A stretch of 64,000 bases of DNA, from positions 43,072 to 107,071 of the forward strand of contig DBXY01000037.1 in NCBI GenBank assembly GCA_002309765.1, written 5' to 3'. Below, piece by piece: positions 17,870 to 27,615 of the stretch. Under the pieces are notes generated by a model. That model was not told where the DNA came from. It searched no databases and saw only the letters and a list, made by a program, of their open reading frames with translations. The position numbers and the translations under genes are program-made. Source of the stretch: Verrucomicrobia bacterium UBA1200 (lineage in GTDB: Bacteria > Verrucomicrobiota > Kiritimatiellia > RFP12 > UBA1067). Position 1 is the first letter of the stretch. Every line of letters starts with the position of its first letter.

Positions 17870-17970
17870 TTGGAAACAACTATTTTAAACAACTATTCTT
17901 GTGCGCGCGGGCTAACTCGCCCGCGTTACTCTTCAAGTTGTTTTTACCAGTTGTATGGGTTGTTTTCCAA
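17870..17970. other. Structured intergenic element
   Basis: A GC-rich hairpin, CGCGGGC/GCCCGCG with a 6-base loop (17906-17925), is nested between near-complementary arms TTGGAAACAAC (17870-17880) and GTTGTTTTCCAA (17959-17970). It lies in the 380-bp AT-rich gap between divergent genes. A structured RNA, a REP-like element or a terminator pair are possible. No gene is seen elsewhere in the gap. Confidence 0.4.
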
Positions 17971-18126
17971 TCCCGGTCGGCATGGGGGAAAAACACAGAT
18001 GCCCACTTTGCCCATCCGCCATTTTCAAATTGCGCCTTTACCCTTGATTGTCAGGTAGCGGTGTGATAAGATTGTTTTCACTAATTCAAATGGCTGATTT
18101 ACCATTTTAGGGATAAGGAGGGAAAC

Positions 18127-19953
18127 ATGGGTAAGGTTTGTTTGGCTTATCGGTTGGCGGTTTTGGCCGTAGCGGCATTGACCGGTTTCGTACCGGCTTT
18201 CGGGCGGGGCTTTGGTCCGCTCAATCCCTCCGCGCAACCTTACGAGCGTCAATACATCTGGCCCGATGGGAAAATGCCCGATACCCAACCGCACCAAATC
18301 GCGGCAAAAACCGGCGATGTCGGGAAACCGGGTTTCAAGGCCGACGAGTCCCGTCGCCCGTACATTGAGTGGTTTAAGCCGAATCCCGAAAATCCGACCG
18401 ACCTTTGCGTGCTGGTAGTTTCCGGCGGCGGTTTCAACAGCTGTTGCGACGCCGAACGGCTGCAGCCCGCCATCGACCGTTTTGTTCAAGCCGGAATTAC
18501 GGTCGCGAATCTGACCTACCGCACCCCGCGGCCCAAAAACCTGCCGATCCACCAGTCGGCTTGGGAAGACGCCCAGCGTGCGGTCCGCGTAGTCCGCAGC
18601 GAGGCAGCGAAACGAGGATTCAATCCCGGCAAAATCGGCGCGACCGGCATTTCCGCCGGATCAAAGACCATCTTGCTTTTGGCAACCAGTTCGCTCACCC
18701 CCGCATACGAACCGGTGGACGAGATCGACCAGCTGCCGTGCAATCTGCTTTTCGCTTTGCCTCAGGCTCCAGCGTACGTACTGTCCGACGGCAACGGTAC
18801 CGCGAACTGGCTTGACGGCGATTCGCCGGATGTAAAAATCGTGCCGGAACTGAAGTTCGACGCGCAAACCTGCCCCATGTGCTTTTTCCAAGGCGGGATT
18901 GACGATTATTCGCCCAACGGCTCCACCCAGATCTACCGCCAGCTGCGCCGTATGAAAATTCCCGCCGAGTTGCATTTGTATGCCGACCGGACGCACGGTT
19001 TCCACGGCGACATGGACAAAGGCGACGACGGCGACGGTGCCGACCACTGGTTCTGGCGGGCACTGGAATTTATCCGTCAGATGAATTACGACGGGCGGCT
19101 GGGCAAAGAAGTCTCTTTGATGTCCAGATTCCCGAACGACGACGCCCGCGGCGGTTACGAAAAGGAGGACGTTTGGCCGAATGGCAGGATGCCTTCGGTT
19201 TTTGGCAACCAGTGCCAGCCATATTTGGAGTGGCATCTGCCGAAAGAAATTAAAACCAAAGCCATCCAGATTATCTATTCGGGCGGCGGATACTATGGCA
19301 ACGACCCCGACGGTTTTGAAGTCGCCCCCGCCCGCCGTTACCTGAACGCAAAGGGCATGACGGTGGTTACGCTTCGTTACCGTACCCCGCGACCGGGCAA
19401 CGGGTTGATGAAGCACGTCACGGCGTGGCAAGATTTGCAGCGCACAATCCGCATCGTGCGTTCCAAGGCCGCCGCCAAAGGTCTCGACCCCAACCGCATC
19501 GGCATTATGGGCTCGTCCGCGGGCGGGCATCTCACCTTAATGGGAGCGACGTCGTCCAAACACCGCTCCTACTGGCCAATCGACAAATTGGACCAAACCC
19601 CGTGCAACGTGCAGTGGGCGGTCGCAATCTATCCCGCCTACGCGCTTACCGACGGTTTCGATATGCATAACACCAAAGGCGGCAACGAGGACGACTCGCG
19701 GTTGGTACCGGAATTTTCCTTCGACCTTGCCACCTGCCCGATACTGTTCATCCACGGCGATGCCGACGGTTGGGCGTCGATGAATTCGGTCAAATGCTGG
19801 GAACAGTTGCGCCGGATGGGAATCCAAAGCGATCTCCACACCCTCGCCACGCGCAACCATTGTTTCCAAAACAACGCCGCCCCGGAAACAGGAAGTTACA
19901 CTTGGCTGGACCGAATCTGGGAGTTCATGAACCACAAAGGTTACAACCGTTAG
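18127..19953 (+). CDS. Tandem alpha/beta-hydrolase (two esterase domains)
   Basis: A 608-residue exported protein (signal peptide about 1-26) made of two homologous BD-FAE/acetyl-esterase-like domains. Domain 1 (about 40-320) has GISAGS with S176, an acid near D259, and H290 in RTHGFHG. Domain 2 (about 345-605) has GSSAGG with S464, D545 in HGDADGW, and H578 in RNHCF. Both carry a YRTPRP motif and an oxyanion-type SGGG. Such enzymes usually remove acetyl or feruloyl groups from polysaccharides. Domain 2 is closer to the single-domain enzyme at 52921-54399, indicating internal duplication and divergence. AAGGAGG precedes ATG 18127. Confidence 0.85.
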   Translation: MGKVCLAYRLAVLAVAALTGFVPAFGRGFGPLNPSAQPYERQYIWPDGKMPDTQPHQIAAKTGDVGKPGFKADESRRPYIEWFKPNPENPTDLCVLVVSGGGFNSCCDAERLQPAIDRFVQAGITVANLTYRTPRPKNLPIHQSAWEDAQRAVRVVRSEAAKRGFNPGKIGATGISAGSKTILLLATSSLTPAYEPVDEIDQLPCNLLFALPQAPAYVLSDGNGTANWLDGDSPDVKIVPELKFDAQTCPMCFFQGGIDDYSPNGSTQIYRQLRRMKIPAELHLYADRTHGFHGDMDKGDDGDGADHWFWRALEFIRQMNYDGRLGKEVSLMSRFPNDDARGGYEKEDVWPNGRMPSVFGNQCQPYLEWHLPKEIKTKAIQIIYSGGGYYGNDPDGFEVAPARRYLNAKGMTVVTLRYRTPRPGNGLMKHVTAWQDLQRTIRIVRSKAAAKGLDPNRIGIMGSSAGGHLTLMGATSSKHRSYWPIDKLDQTPCNVQWAVAIYPAYALTDGFDMHNTKGGNEDDSRLVPEFSFDLATCPILFIHGDADGWASMNSVKCWEQLRRMGIQSDLHTLATRNHCFQNNAAPETGSYTWLDRIWEFMNHKGYNR

Positions 19954-19980
19954 CACAACGGCGTTCTCGTTCGGATCCTT

Positions 19981-21015
19981 ATGTTTTTCCAAATTGCCGA
20001 CTATTACCAAAGTATACTTCAAGAAAGTTGGGATGCCTTTTGCGAGCTGATTAAAACCGCGCCGACCGATCCCAAAGCGATTTGCGTCTATGTGGTGTTG
20101 GCGGTGATTTTGGTGATTGTAATCCGTTGTTTTATCAGTTCGGACAATGACTCCCGTTCAGGACGGCAAACCCCGGTTCCGGCGCGTTTTAGGTGTTTTG
20201 GATGCGGGAGATGGTTCAAGCACAACCGTCGCACCAAAGCCGCTTGGCGCGAAGGCTACCGGAGAATGTACTGCGACCAATGCCATCGCGAATGGCTTGA
20301 AGAGCATGGGGAAGAAGACCCTGATCAAGAATACGGAGTACGCTTCATTGATGATGTCGAATTAAACCGGACAGATACGGATGATGGCTATCGCCCGAAC
20401 GCGGCCGGCCAAAATATATTCGGGAGTCGAACCAACCCGATCAAGCCTAAACAGAAGAGTGATCGCCATAAACCCGCGCAAGCGGCTGAGACTATTTCAA
20501 GACCATCGACAAAACCCAAAGCTGTCGTTAACAATGCACCCGGAAAAGGCGGGACAACTTCCGGAAATCGTGGTGACATTAAAACGGATTGCGCAAAAAA
20601 CGGAACGGACTATGTCCCGAATTGGGTATTCGCCACAAAAACCGACTCCGGCAATACGGGACCGAGCGAAAACCCGACTTCCAATTACGGCGCATGGCGC
20701 AAGCCTGATGTCCCGGTGGTTAATGCGGATTACGGTCCACAAAAAAGCACCGGCCCAAAGATTATAGTGCTTAAACAGTTGGACGGCAATTCACAAAAAC
20801 TCAAACTGCGGCGGGACCGCAACAAAGAAACCTCCGCAAACAATCCGCCCAATCCAGCCGATGCCGCCGACGTGCCTACCGACCTACAGAACAATTACGA
20901 CGCCAACGACCTAGAACAAAAGCGTTTTGAGCGGGGATGTATGCTAATGATCGGGATCGGTGTGTTAATTTTCGCGATTGTGGCATACTTCCATTTCTTC
21001 TTCCAGCGCCGATAG
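19981..21015 (+). CDS. Two-helix membrane protein with zinc-finger-like motif
   Basis: A 344-residue protein of unknown function. One membrane helix lies near the N-terminus (about 33-52, AICVYVVLAVILVIVIRCFI) and one at the extreme C-terminus (about 320-340). Between them is a CFGC...YCDQC zinc-binding pair (about residues 71-100) and a long polar, Pro/Asn/Lys-rich linker of low complexity. The linker is presumably unstructured. It starts 28 bases after the esterase gene and could share its transcript. No family recognised. Confidence 0.55.
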   Translation: MFFQIADYYQSILQESWDAFCELIKTAPTDPKAICVYVVLAVILVIVIRCFISSDNDSRSGRQTPVPARFRCFGCGRWFKHNRRTKAAWREGYRRMYCDQCHREWLEEHGEEDPDQEYGVRFIDDVELNRTDTDDGYRPNAAGQNIFGSRTNPIKPKQKSDRHKPAQAAETISRPSTKPKAVVNNAPGKGGTTSGNRGDIKTDCAKNGTDYVPNWVFATKTDSGNTGPSENPTSNYGAWRKPDVPVVNADYGPQKSTGPKIIVLKQLDGNSQKLKLRRDRNKETSANNPPNPADAADVPTDLQNNYDANDLEQKRFERGCMLMIGIGVLIFAIVAYFHFFFQRR

Positions 21016-21029
21016 AGCGTGAAAAAACG

Positions 21030-21434
21030 TCAGTGTCCGCAACGGTGACAGCCGCCGCAACCGCCGCCGATCCCGCAAGGGGAACATTCCCCGGCGTGAT
21101 GGTCGCAGTTTGGTGAAGCGGACGCGGAAAGCGAGCCGTCGATAAAGCTGGCGATGGCATCATCCGCCGGCCCCTCCACCCCGGTCATGGCGGCAATGCC
21201 GGCCGCCGCCAACACCCCCATCGCGCCCGGGCCGATTCCGCCGCAAATCACGGCGTCAACCCCCTGCTGAACCAGCCAAAGCCCCAGCGTATCGTGTCCA
21301 ACCCCATCGGTTTCCCGTACTTCGGCATTGGTCAACCGACCATCCTCAATGGTGTAAATCTTGAAAGCTTTGGATTTACCAAAATGCTGGAAAATCTGTC
21401 CGTTCTCAAACGGAATCGCGATTGTGGCGTTCAT
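21030..21434 (-). CDS. NifX/NifB-type iron-molybdenum cofactor-binding protein
   Basis: A 134-residue protein of the dinitrogenase Fe-Mo cofactor family (PF02579). It begins MNATIAIPFENGQIFQHFGK and contains GHDTLGLWLVQQGVDAVICGGIGPGAM, typical of the family. No nif genes are present, so it is likely one of the widespread non-nitrogenase members thought to bind metal clusters. The last 25 residues are a Cys/His-rich tail (CDHHAGECSPCGIGGG...CHRCGH) suited to metal binding. It lies 11 bases downstream of the GH2 gene on the same strand. Confidence 0.85.
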   Translation of the reverse strand: MNATIAIPFENGQIFQHFGKSKAFKIYTIEDGRLTNAEVRETDGVGHDTLGLWLVQQGVDAVICGGIGPGAMGVLAAAGIAAMTGVEGPADDAIASFIDGSLSASASPNCDHHAGECSPCGIGGGCGGCHRCGH

Positions 21435-21445
21435 GGCGTTCCTTT

Positions 21446-24073
21446 CTAAAACCGGTACACCGGCGTATTCCAGGCTTGTACGGTCAACGTGGGTTTGGAC
21501 GGCATAAGCCGTGGCTCAACATAAACCGTTTTCGTCTCACCCGGCAACAACGAGAAGAAATTGTCGCTCATAAAGGTCGGCCGCAACAACTTGCCGTCAT
21601 TCCCGAAGATTTTAATCTGGGTCATGAAGGCGACCGAGTTTCCGCTGTTGCGGAACGACAAGCTTATCCGGCCGTTGGCCACCTTTTTGACAATGTCAAG
21701 CTTGGTCTTCGCCAACTTGGTGCCAAGGTCCTCAAAACCGGAGGCACACGGTCCGGTAAGCGTTTTACGCCCCTCGTACTTGCTGTTGCTGCGCCAGTAG
21801 AAATTGTCTGACACCGCTTTTCCCGCCGCGTCGGTCAAAACCAGTTTTATAAAGTGCACTTGGGTCAGGTTGGGAGGAAACTCCAGCTTAAGCACATTGT
21901 CGGCCACTCCTTCCGCAGGCACCTTGATGGGTTTGCCCGCCCAACTTTTAACCAACTTGCTGTTAAAGTCGTATAGTTGAGCGGACACTTTCAGGTTGGC
22001 ATCGCTGCGGGTATCGTTGATCACGCTCACGGTGTTGTCCAGATAATCAAACTGCGCGTGCAAAGGTTCCAACGCCTTTTGGGTGTAGTAAAGCGCGGCG
22101 GTGGGCTCAAGCGACCAGTCCCACATCCTTCCGCCAGTGGTGCGGACACACGGGTTATGGTACCAGAAGAGAACCCCGCTGCACCAGCGTTTGCCGTACT
22201 TGAGTTTGTTGGCGTTCCACACTTCCCAAATCGCGCGGTAGCAGGTGGCGCCCACCGCCTGGGCTTGACGCGCATACTGCTCGATGTCGCCGCACTTCCC
22301 GTATGCCTCGGTCATAGTTTTGTAATCGGTGGTAATCATATTGAAGCCGTCTCCGTCATGGTAATCCCAAACCTCGCGGTTGATCGGCCACAAGTCTTTT
22401 TCGTCCATCATTTCGCGCAGGCATTCCAGCGTGGGAAGGCACGGGGTACCGTATTCGGGATTGAACCCGTCCACCCGGCTGCCGCGATCGGAGGCGGTGT
22501 TTTCGTAGTGGCGCATGGGGTTGACGGTTTTATACGGCGAACCGTCGTGGATGCCGTCGCATTCCGACTGCATCTGGAACCCCCGGGTACCGTCAAGCGA
22601 CTCAATAAGCTCCTTGGTCCCGGATATCATGGTCGATTCGTTGGAAGCCACATAGTAGGCCAAGGACGGATGGTTGCGGATTTGCTTGACCGCGTCGGAG
22701 ACGTTCGCCAAATAGACCGCCGGATCGTCGGGATGGCGGGTGTCGCCGGTCATCCAAAATTCCTGCCAAACCAAGATGCCGTATTTATCGCACAGCTCGT
22801 AAAACTTTTCGCGCTCGACGATTCCCCCGCCCCACAGCCGAAGCATGTTGATCCCCGACTGCGCGGTGTAGCGGATCTCGGCCTCCAGCTTGGCATCGTC
22901 GGTGCGCAGCATGGCATCGGGAATCCAGTTAGACCCGCGAACGAAAAACGGGCGGTTGTTGACGTAAAACAGCCGGGATTTGTCCGGGGTGTTTTGATCG
23001 CTGGTTACGGTCCGAATGCCGAAATCGGTCGCGATTTCATCGCGGTTGTTGCGGTCGGCGAAAGTGAACGTGGCCCGGTAAAGCGGCTGCTCCCCTTTGA
23101 AAATCGGCCACCAGATGCGCGGATTGGTGATTTTTACCGTGAACGTTTCGGTACGGGTTTCCCCGCGATACAGCTTTACCTGGCGTTTTAAAGTCTCGGC
23201 TACACCGCTGATCTTTGCAGACAGCTCACCCGAAGCGCCGCCGTTTCCGGGATTGTGCAACTCCACCGAAAGCGTCACCTCGGCCTCGTTGCCTTGGGGC
23301 CAGTTGACCTTGCTGCGAACGAACGGCGAGTCCAACCGGACTCCGGGCGTGGCGAAGATCACCGGCTCGCGCCAAATCCCGGCATTGCGGTCACGCACCC
23401 CGTCCATAAAGGTGAAATCCCATCCGGCGCACATCAGCATGGTCACGTTACGGCCGATCTCGCCGTTGCCGCCATTGTGGAACTCGTTAGCCGCGCCCCA
23501 GCTTTTCGGCATGGTGCTGCCGGGGCTGTCCACCGGAAAGACCTTTACCGCGATTACGTTTGAGCCGGGTTTTACCAATCGGGTGATGTTGACCGTGGGA
23601 CGGGAAAACATGCCGGCGGTAACGGCGGCGAGCTGAGAATTGATCCAGATTTCGCTGCGGTAGTTGATGCCGTCGGAACGCAGCCAAATCTGCTTTTTGT
23701 CAAACGACTGCGGCACTTTGAATTCGGCGCGGAACCACGCGGTGTAGAAATCCCGGCCCGCGGCATTGAGATCTGGAATCCCGTGGCCAAGTTTATTGTT
23801 AAGCCCAAAATACGGCTCCGGATAAACCCCGTTCGCAACCAAGGTGTTAAGCACCGTACCCGGCACGATTGCCTCCATCCAGCCGTTGGCAACATAATCC
23901 GGCGACGAAATCTCCGCGCCGCCGCCCTTTACGTCGGATAGCCTCGCCATTCGCCAAGAGATGTCGCCGCCATGCCCGAACGATGATTCAAGCGCGATTT
24001 CCCCCGAGCGGAACCCGGCCATGCAAACAGTGGCGGCTGCCGCCACGCAACCGAATACAATCCTTGCAACCAT
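21446..24073 (-). CDS. Secreted GH2 enzyme, beta-mannosidase/exo-glucosaminidase type
   Basis: An 875-residue exported enzyme (signal peptide about 1-20). The N-terminal jelly roll has DISWRMARLSDV and the Ig-like domain follows. The TIM barrel begins FYVNNRPFFVRGSNWIPDAM. The acid/base glutamate is in YYVASNEST and the probable nucleophile in NPEYGTPCLPTLE. This layout fits the GH2 branch of mannosylglycoprotein endo-beta-mannosidases and exo-beta-D-glucosaminidases. It is clearly related to the GH2 half of the fusion at 4349-8947. ATG 24073 is preferred over GTG 24076 because AAAGGGG lies 6 bases upstream. Exact substrate unknown. Confidence 0.85.
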   Translation of the reverse strand: MVARIVFGCVAAAATVCMAGFRSGEIALESSFGHGGDISWRMARLSDVKGGGAEISSPDYVANGWMEAIVPGTVLNTLVANGVYPEPYFGLNNKLGHGIPDLNAAGRDFYTAWFRAEFKVPQSFDKKQIWLRSDGINYRSEIWINSQLAAVTAGMFSRPTVNITRLVKPGSNVIAVKVFPVDSPGSTMPKSWGAANEFHNGGNGEIGRNVTMLMCAGWDFTFMDGVRDRNAGIWREPVIFATPGVRLDSPFVRSKVNWPQGNEAEVTLSVELHNPGNGGASGELSAKISGVAETLKRQVKLYRGETRTETFTVKITNPRIWWPIFKGEQPLYRATFTFADRNNRDEIATDFGIRTVTSDQNTPDKSRLFYVNNRPFFVRGSNWIPDAMLRTDDAKLEAEIRYTAQSGINMLRLWGGGIVEREKFYELCDKYGILVWQEFWMTGDTRHPDDPAVYLANVSDAVKQIRNHPSLAYYVASNESTMISGTKELIESLDGTRGFQMQSECDGIHDGSPYKTVNPMRHYENTASDRGSRVDGFNPEYGTPCLPTLECLREMMDEKDLWPINREVWDYHDGDGFNMITTDYKTMTEAYGKCGDIEQYARQAQAVGATCYRAIWEVWNANKLKYGKRWCSGVLFWYHNPCVRTTGGRMWDWSLEPTAALYYTQKALEPLHAQFDYLDNTVSVINDTRSDANLKVSAQLYDFNSKLVKSWAGKPIKVPAEGVADNVLKLEFPPNLTQVHFIKLVLTDAAGKAVSDNFYWRSNSKYEGRKTLTGPCASGFEDLGTKLAKTKLDIVKKVANGRISLSFRNSGNSVAFMTQIKIFGNDGKLLRPTFMSDNFFSLLPGETKTVYVEPRLMPSKPTLTVQAWNTPVYRF

Positions 24074-24128
24074 CACACACCCCTTTCAAATCAAAACGCG
24101 CGCATTGTAACGCGACCGCGTCAAATGC

Positions 24129-26033
24129 CTATTGCCGTTCTTTATCCTTCGTTTTTTCGGTAGAAAACATATCGGTGATTTTTTCAACCACGCTGTGGTA
24201 TGACCATTCCGGTTTCTGAAGCGTACCGGTCACTTTGAATTCCAACAGCAACTTGGTGACCGGCACCGTCACCAGACGGGTAATCTTACCCAAAATCGAG
24301 GCTTTTTTAAATATGTTCACCCGCACCAGAAAATCCAACCGGTCCTCCGGAATGTTGTAGGTACCGGACCCGCTGATGCTGAACACCGAGCCCTCGACCA
24401 ATACCGAGTCCGAGCGCAGCACGCCGTTCGTAATGGTAAAGGACATCGACCCGTTTGACTGGTCCACCAGAAACGAGACGCCCGGAACGTGTTTAGACAA
24501 ATATTCGGTCAACCCCGCGAAGAGCGGCATTTGGGCAATCACCCCGCCGGACATCTCGCCTTTGCCCTCGCCGTTAACCGACCCGAGCTGATTGGTGTTC
24601 ACCAACGATGACGTGGTCAGACTGCCCGAAACCACGCCTACCAATTCGTTGGTGATGCCGCTCATCTTCGCCAAATCTGCGATTGGAACGTCCTTGAGAA
24701 TGAGATCGGTCAAAACTTCACAGCGGTCCGGGTCAAAGTCGGGAAAACGGAACGACACCGTGCCTTTAGCGCTGCCACCGCCCCGCGTGGTTCCGCTCAC
24801 CCGGTCGAAACGCGCCGTGTAGGCATTCATCACAAATTCCGCCGAAGCCTGGCGCACCGGCAGGTTGAGGATGGTTCCGTTGCCCATCGACACTTTACCG
24901 TTAATCCAGTTTTGCACCGCGTTAGTGGATTCGGTGGCAATCGACCCGCCGCCGACAAACGTTGGCGGAGTGTCGCATTTAACGATATCCAACTCGCCGT
25001 GGTTCAATATCCCGATAATGTCAAACACGTGAGGCAGCGGCAGTGACGAGTCGGCGTCAAAGGTCAATTTGTGATCGCTGTAACTGAGCTTCCCCTTCAA
25101 TTCGCCATACTCGCCGCCTTTTGCCACCAACGGCCCGATGGTGAAATACGGTTTTCTGCTCTTCATCCCCGCGGTAAGCTCGCCCTTAAGCGACTGTACC
25201 GGCACGCCTTTGTAAACGCAGGGGTTGGGATCGTCGATGCGCAACGACAAAGTATAATCGCAGTTGGTGAGGCACACCGAAATGTCCGCCGCCGCCTGAA
25301 CAGGGGGTCGAACCGACTGGAACGCATTCATCTCAAGCGCCACTTCCGGGCAGTCCAGAACCTTGGCATCCATGATCGGCACGATGTAAGACGGCAACGC
25401 CTGTCCGGAAACATTAATGGTGAGCTGTTTTTGCAAGGCGTCAAAAAGCAACTTCCCGGTCACCCCTTCCGGGCAGTCGTTGTTGAGCCACGCCACCTTG
25501 GCTTCCGACAATTCCACCTGCCGGGAAGTCACCGTGACCACGCCATCCAAACGCGAAGCTCGAATCCCGAAGATGTCGGGATTTTCCAGCCTCAACCGGA
25601 ACGGGGAGAGGTTTGGCAACTCAATATCCTGGTCTTCCTTTTCCGGTTTAGGCATCTGGTCGGGAATCTCCGGCAACAGCAACCCCTTTACGGTAACGCT
25701 GGTAATACGGTTAGTCCAGCCCAGGGACGGATCAAGCGACACGCCGAGATTGATTTCCTCAGCCGAGACGAAACGGCTCGATGCTACCGAACCGGGGTGG
25801 ATATAGACCGACGGCCTAAAAATCCGGAAACCGTCCTTCAGCGAGAATGTGGCGCGTTCGACCTTTACCGAATAAGACTCGTTGGAAATTTTTTCGGTCA
25901 TCCGGCGCAGCCATTGGCCCGGTATGCCGCGTTCGGCAATGTACAAAGCCACCGCCAACGCCAGAGCGGCGATGAAAACCAGCACCAACAAAAGTTTGAA
26001 TAAAAAAACGAAAAATTTAATCAGTTTCCACAT
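24129..26033 (-). CDS. AsmA/DUF748-like envelope protein
   Basis: A 634-residue protein with one N-terminal membrane helix (about 8-34, rich in Leu/Val/Phe) followed by a long beta-rich periplasmic part. The end (about 500-620) has the AsmA-like C-terminal pattern, with GSMSFTITNGVLRSDSVLVEG, SISGSGTYNIPEDRLDF and LLLEFKVTGTLQKPEW. AsmA/YhdP/TamB relatives bridge the two membranes and move phospholipids. The gene overlaps the upstream TPR lipoprotein by 17 bases, so both are probably made together for envelope assembly. Confidence 0.75.
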   Translation of the reverse strand: MWKLIKFFVFLFKLLLVLVFIAALALAVALYIAERGIPGQWLRRMTEKISNESYSVKVERATFSLKDGFRIFRPSVYIHPGSVASSRFVSAEEINLGVSLDPSLGWTNRITSVTVKGLLLPEIPDQMPKPEKEDQDIELPNLSPFRLRLENPDIFGIRASRLDGVVTVTSRQVELSEAKVAWLNNDCPEGVTGKLLFDALQKQLTINVSGQALPSYIVPIMDAKVLDCPEVALEMNAFQSVRPPVQAAADISVCLTNCDYTLSLRIDDPNPCVYKGVPVQSLKGELTAGMKSRKPYFTIGPLVAKGGEYGELKGKLSYSDHKLTFDADSSLPLPHVFDIIGILNHGELDIVKCDTPPTFVGGGSIATESTNAVQNWINGKVSMGNGTILNLPVRQASAEFVMNAYTARFDRVSGTTRGGGSAKGTVSFRFPDFDPDRCEVLTDLILKDVPIADLAKMSGITNELVGVVSGSLTTSSLVNTNQLGSVNGEGKGEMSGGVIAQMPLFAGLTEYLSKHVPGVSFLVDQSNGSMSFTITNGVLRSDSVLVEGSVFSISGSGTYNIPEDRLDFLVRVNIFKKASILGKITRLVTVPVTKLLLEFKVTGTLQKPEWSYHSVVEKITDMFSTEKTKDKERQ

Positions 26034-27525
26034 TGCGGCCAGACCTTGATCGTAAACTTTTTTCTACCATCCGCGCCTCCGGCTCGTTTCCGGTGGTCAG
26101 CAGCACATCCCGCAAATGCCACAGCAATTCCGGATCGCGGCTTTTTTTATCATTTTCCAGAGAAACCGCCTTCAGCAACAGTTGCAACGCCTCATAGACC
26201 CGGTTTTGCTTAAACCGCACCCATGCCATGGTGTCGAGGACAACCGGCGACTCGGGTTCCTCTTCCAACGCCTGCGCCGCCAAGCGGCCGGCCAGATCCA
26301 ACTCCAAATTATGCTCCGACAGCGAAAAGGCCAGATTATTCTTGGCGGTGCCGCTTTCCGGATGACGAATAACCGCATCGCGCAGAAGCTCGATCGATTC
26401 CATCCCCCGTTCCGCCCGGCTAAGCATATCGCTTACGGCAAAGAAAAAATGTGCCGGCGGAATCTCGAAATCCTCAACCAGCTGCCGGTAAAGCGCCAAC
26501 GCCCGCGACGCGCCGCGGGCGGCATGGTCGGAAAAGAAATCGACGTACGCCTCCACCATGCCCCGCTCAAGGCGGCACTCCGGCCCGCCGACCAGCGAAT
26601 CAAAGTGCTTTTGCAATTCCGGGTCTTTCGCCGCCGCCAGCGCGACGGCAATCTCGCTCAACGGCAAATAATCATCATCCGCCAGCAGAAAAGCGCGGTG
26701 GTTGCAATCCACCATGCCCCGCAAATCGCCCAGCGCCGCGCTGCAGGAAGCCGAAAGCCGGAATATCGACGCCAGTACCACCGAGTCGCTGCCAGGGTCG
26801 CCGTACAGTTCAACGGCGAAATCGTAAAGAGATTTGGCCCGCCTGATTTCGTTCGAAGCCACACTGGAGATGGCTAAATTGTTTTCAAGCATCGGCTTAA
26901 GCTGGTCGCGCAGCAACCCGGTGCCGATTTCGGCGATTTCATTGCAGAATTCATTTTTTTCCGCGTTATCGCAAACCGCCGATTTGGACAGGGAGAACCC
27001 ATCCTTATCCAACCCCAGCTCAAACGCGGCCAGTGCCGTCGAGCGGACCAGTTGGGAATCGGGATCGGGCATCGCCCTCAACAGCCGCAAACAATGGCCG
27101 AACTTCTCCTTGTCGCGGCTCAAAAAAGCCAACTCGGTGGCGACGGTCAGCACTTCGGTATCGCAGGGATGGCGGGAAAGAAATTCGCGGCACAACTCCC
27201 AGGCTTCCTCCGACTTCTGCCGCCGAACCAGAAAATCGCATAAAAGCAACACCGAGGCGGACCGATCCGGATCCTCGGCGATTGCCTTGCGCACCAGCGA
27301 CTCCCAGCGCTCCTCCCGTTCCTTTTCGGTCAGACCGCTGTTGGCGTTGACCGTCGCCGCCTCCGCCAAAATGGCGTTAACCCTGGACTCGCGCAACTCC
27401 GACTGCTCAAGCGACAGCGTGTTTGCCGGTTCCAAAGTTCCGCAACCGGCGGATAAAAACAAAAAAGACAAAACAAATATCCGCCCGACGGGAATTTTTT
27501 TAAAGACCAATCGGCGAATATTCAT
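26017..27525 (-). CDS. TPR-repeat lipoprotein
   Basis: A 502-residue lipoprotein; the signal ends LFLSAGC (C28). The mature protein is almost wholly alpha-helical with TPR-like helix pairs, for example ASVLLLCDFLVRRQKSEEAWELC, GTAKNNLAFSLSEHNLELDLAG and VLDTMAWVRFKQNRVYEALQLL. The last two are typical TPR units that end many PVC lipoproteins. ATG 27525 is chosen since the signal peptide begins there and AGGA sits upstream. It overlaps the AsmA-like gene, suggesting joint work in the envelope. Partner unknown. Confidence 0.75.
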   Translation of the reverse strand: MNIRRLVFKKIPVGRIFVLSFLFLSAGCGTLEPANTLSLEQSELRESRVNAILAEAATVNANSGLTEKEREERWESLVRKAIAEDPDRSASVLLLCDFLVRRQKSEEAWELCREFLSRHPCDTEVLTVATELAFLSRDKEKFGHCLRLLRAMPDPDSQLVRSTALAAFELGLDKDGFSLSKSAVCDNAEKNEFCNEIAEIGTGLLRDQLKPMLENNLAISSVASNEIRRAKSLYDFAVELYGDPGSDSVVLASIFRLSASCSAALGDLRGMVDCNHRAFLLADDDYLPLSEIAVALAAAKDPELQKHFDSLVGGPECRLERGMVEAYVDFFSDHAARGASRALALYRQLVEDFEIPPAHFFFAVSDMLSRAERGMESIELLRDAVIRHPESGTAKNNLAFSLSEHNLELDLAGRLAAQALEEEPESPVVLDTMAWVRFKQNRVYEALQLLLKAVSLENDKKSRDPELLWHLRDVLLTTGNEPEARMVEKSLRSRSGRNVETD

Positions 27526-27615
27526 TTTGTCTATCCTGACACAAAAAACGCGAACCCGCACGCATTACGGCGGAAACGGGGATAAACCCGCCCGCCGAAT
27601 GCAAACAGGCCATCC

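Noticed and set aside
17761..18066. 101-residue plus-strand frame in the 17.8-18.1 kb gap
   Set aside because: It crosses a promoter and a hairpin on both strands and has no domain or start signal.
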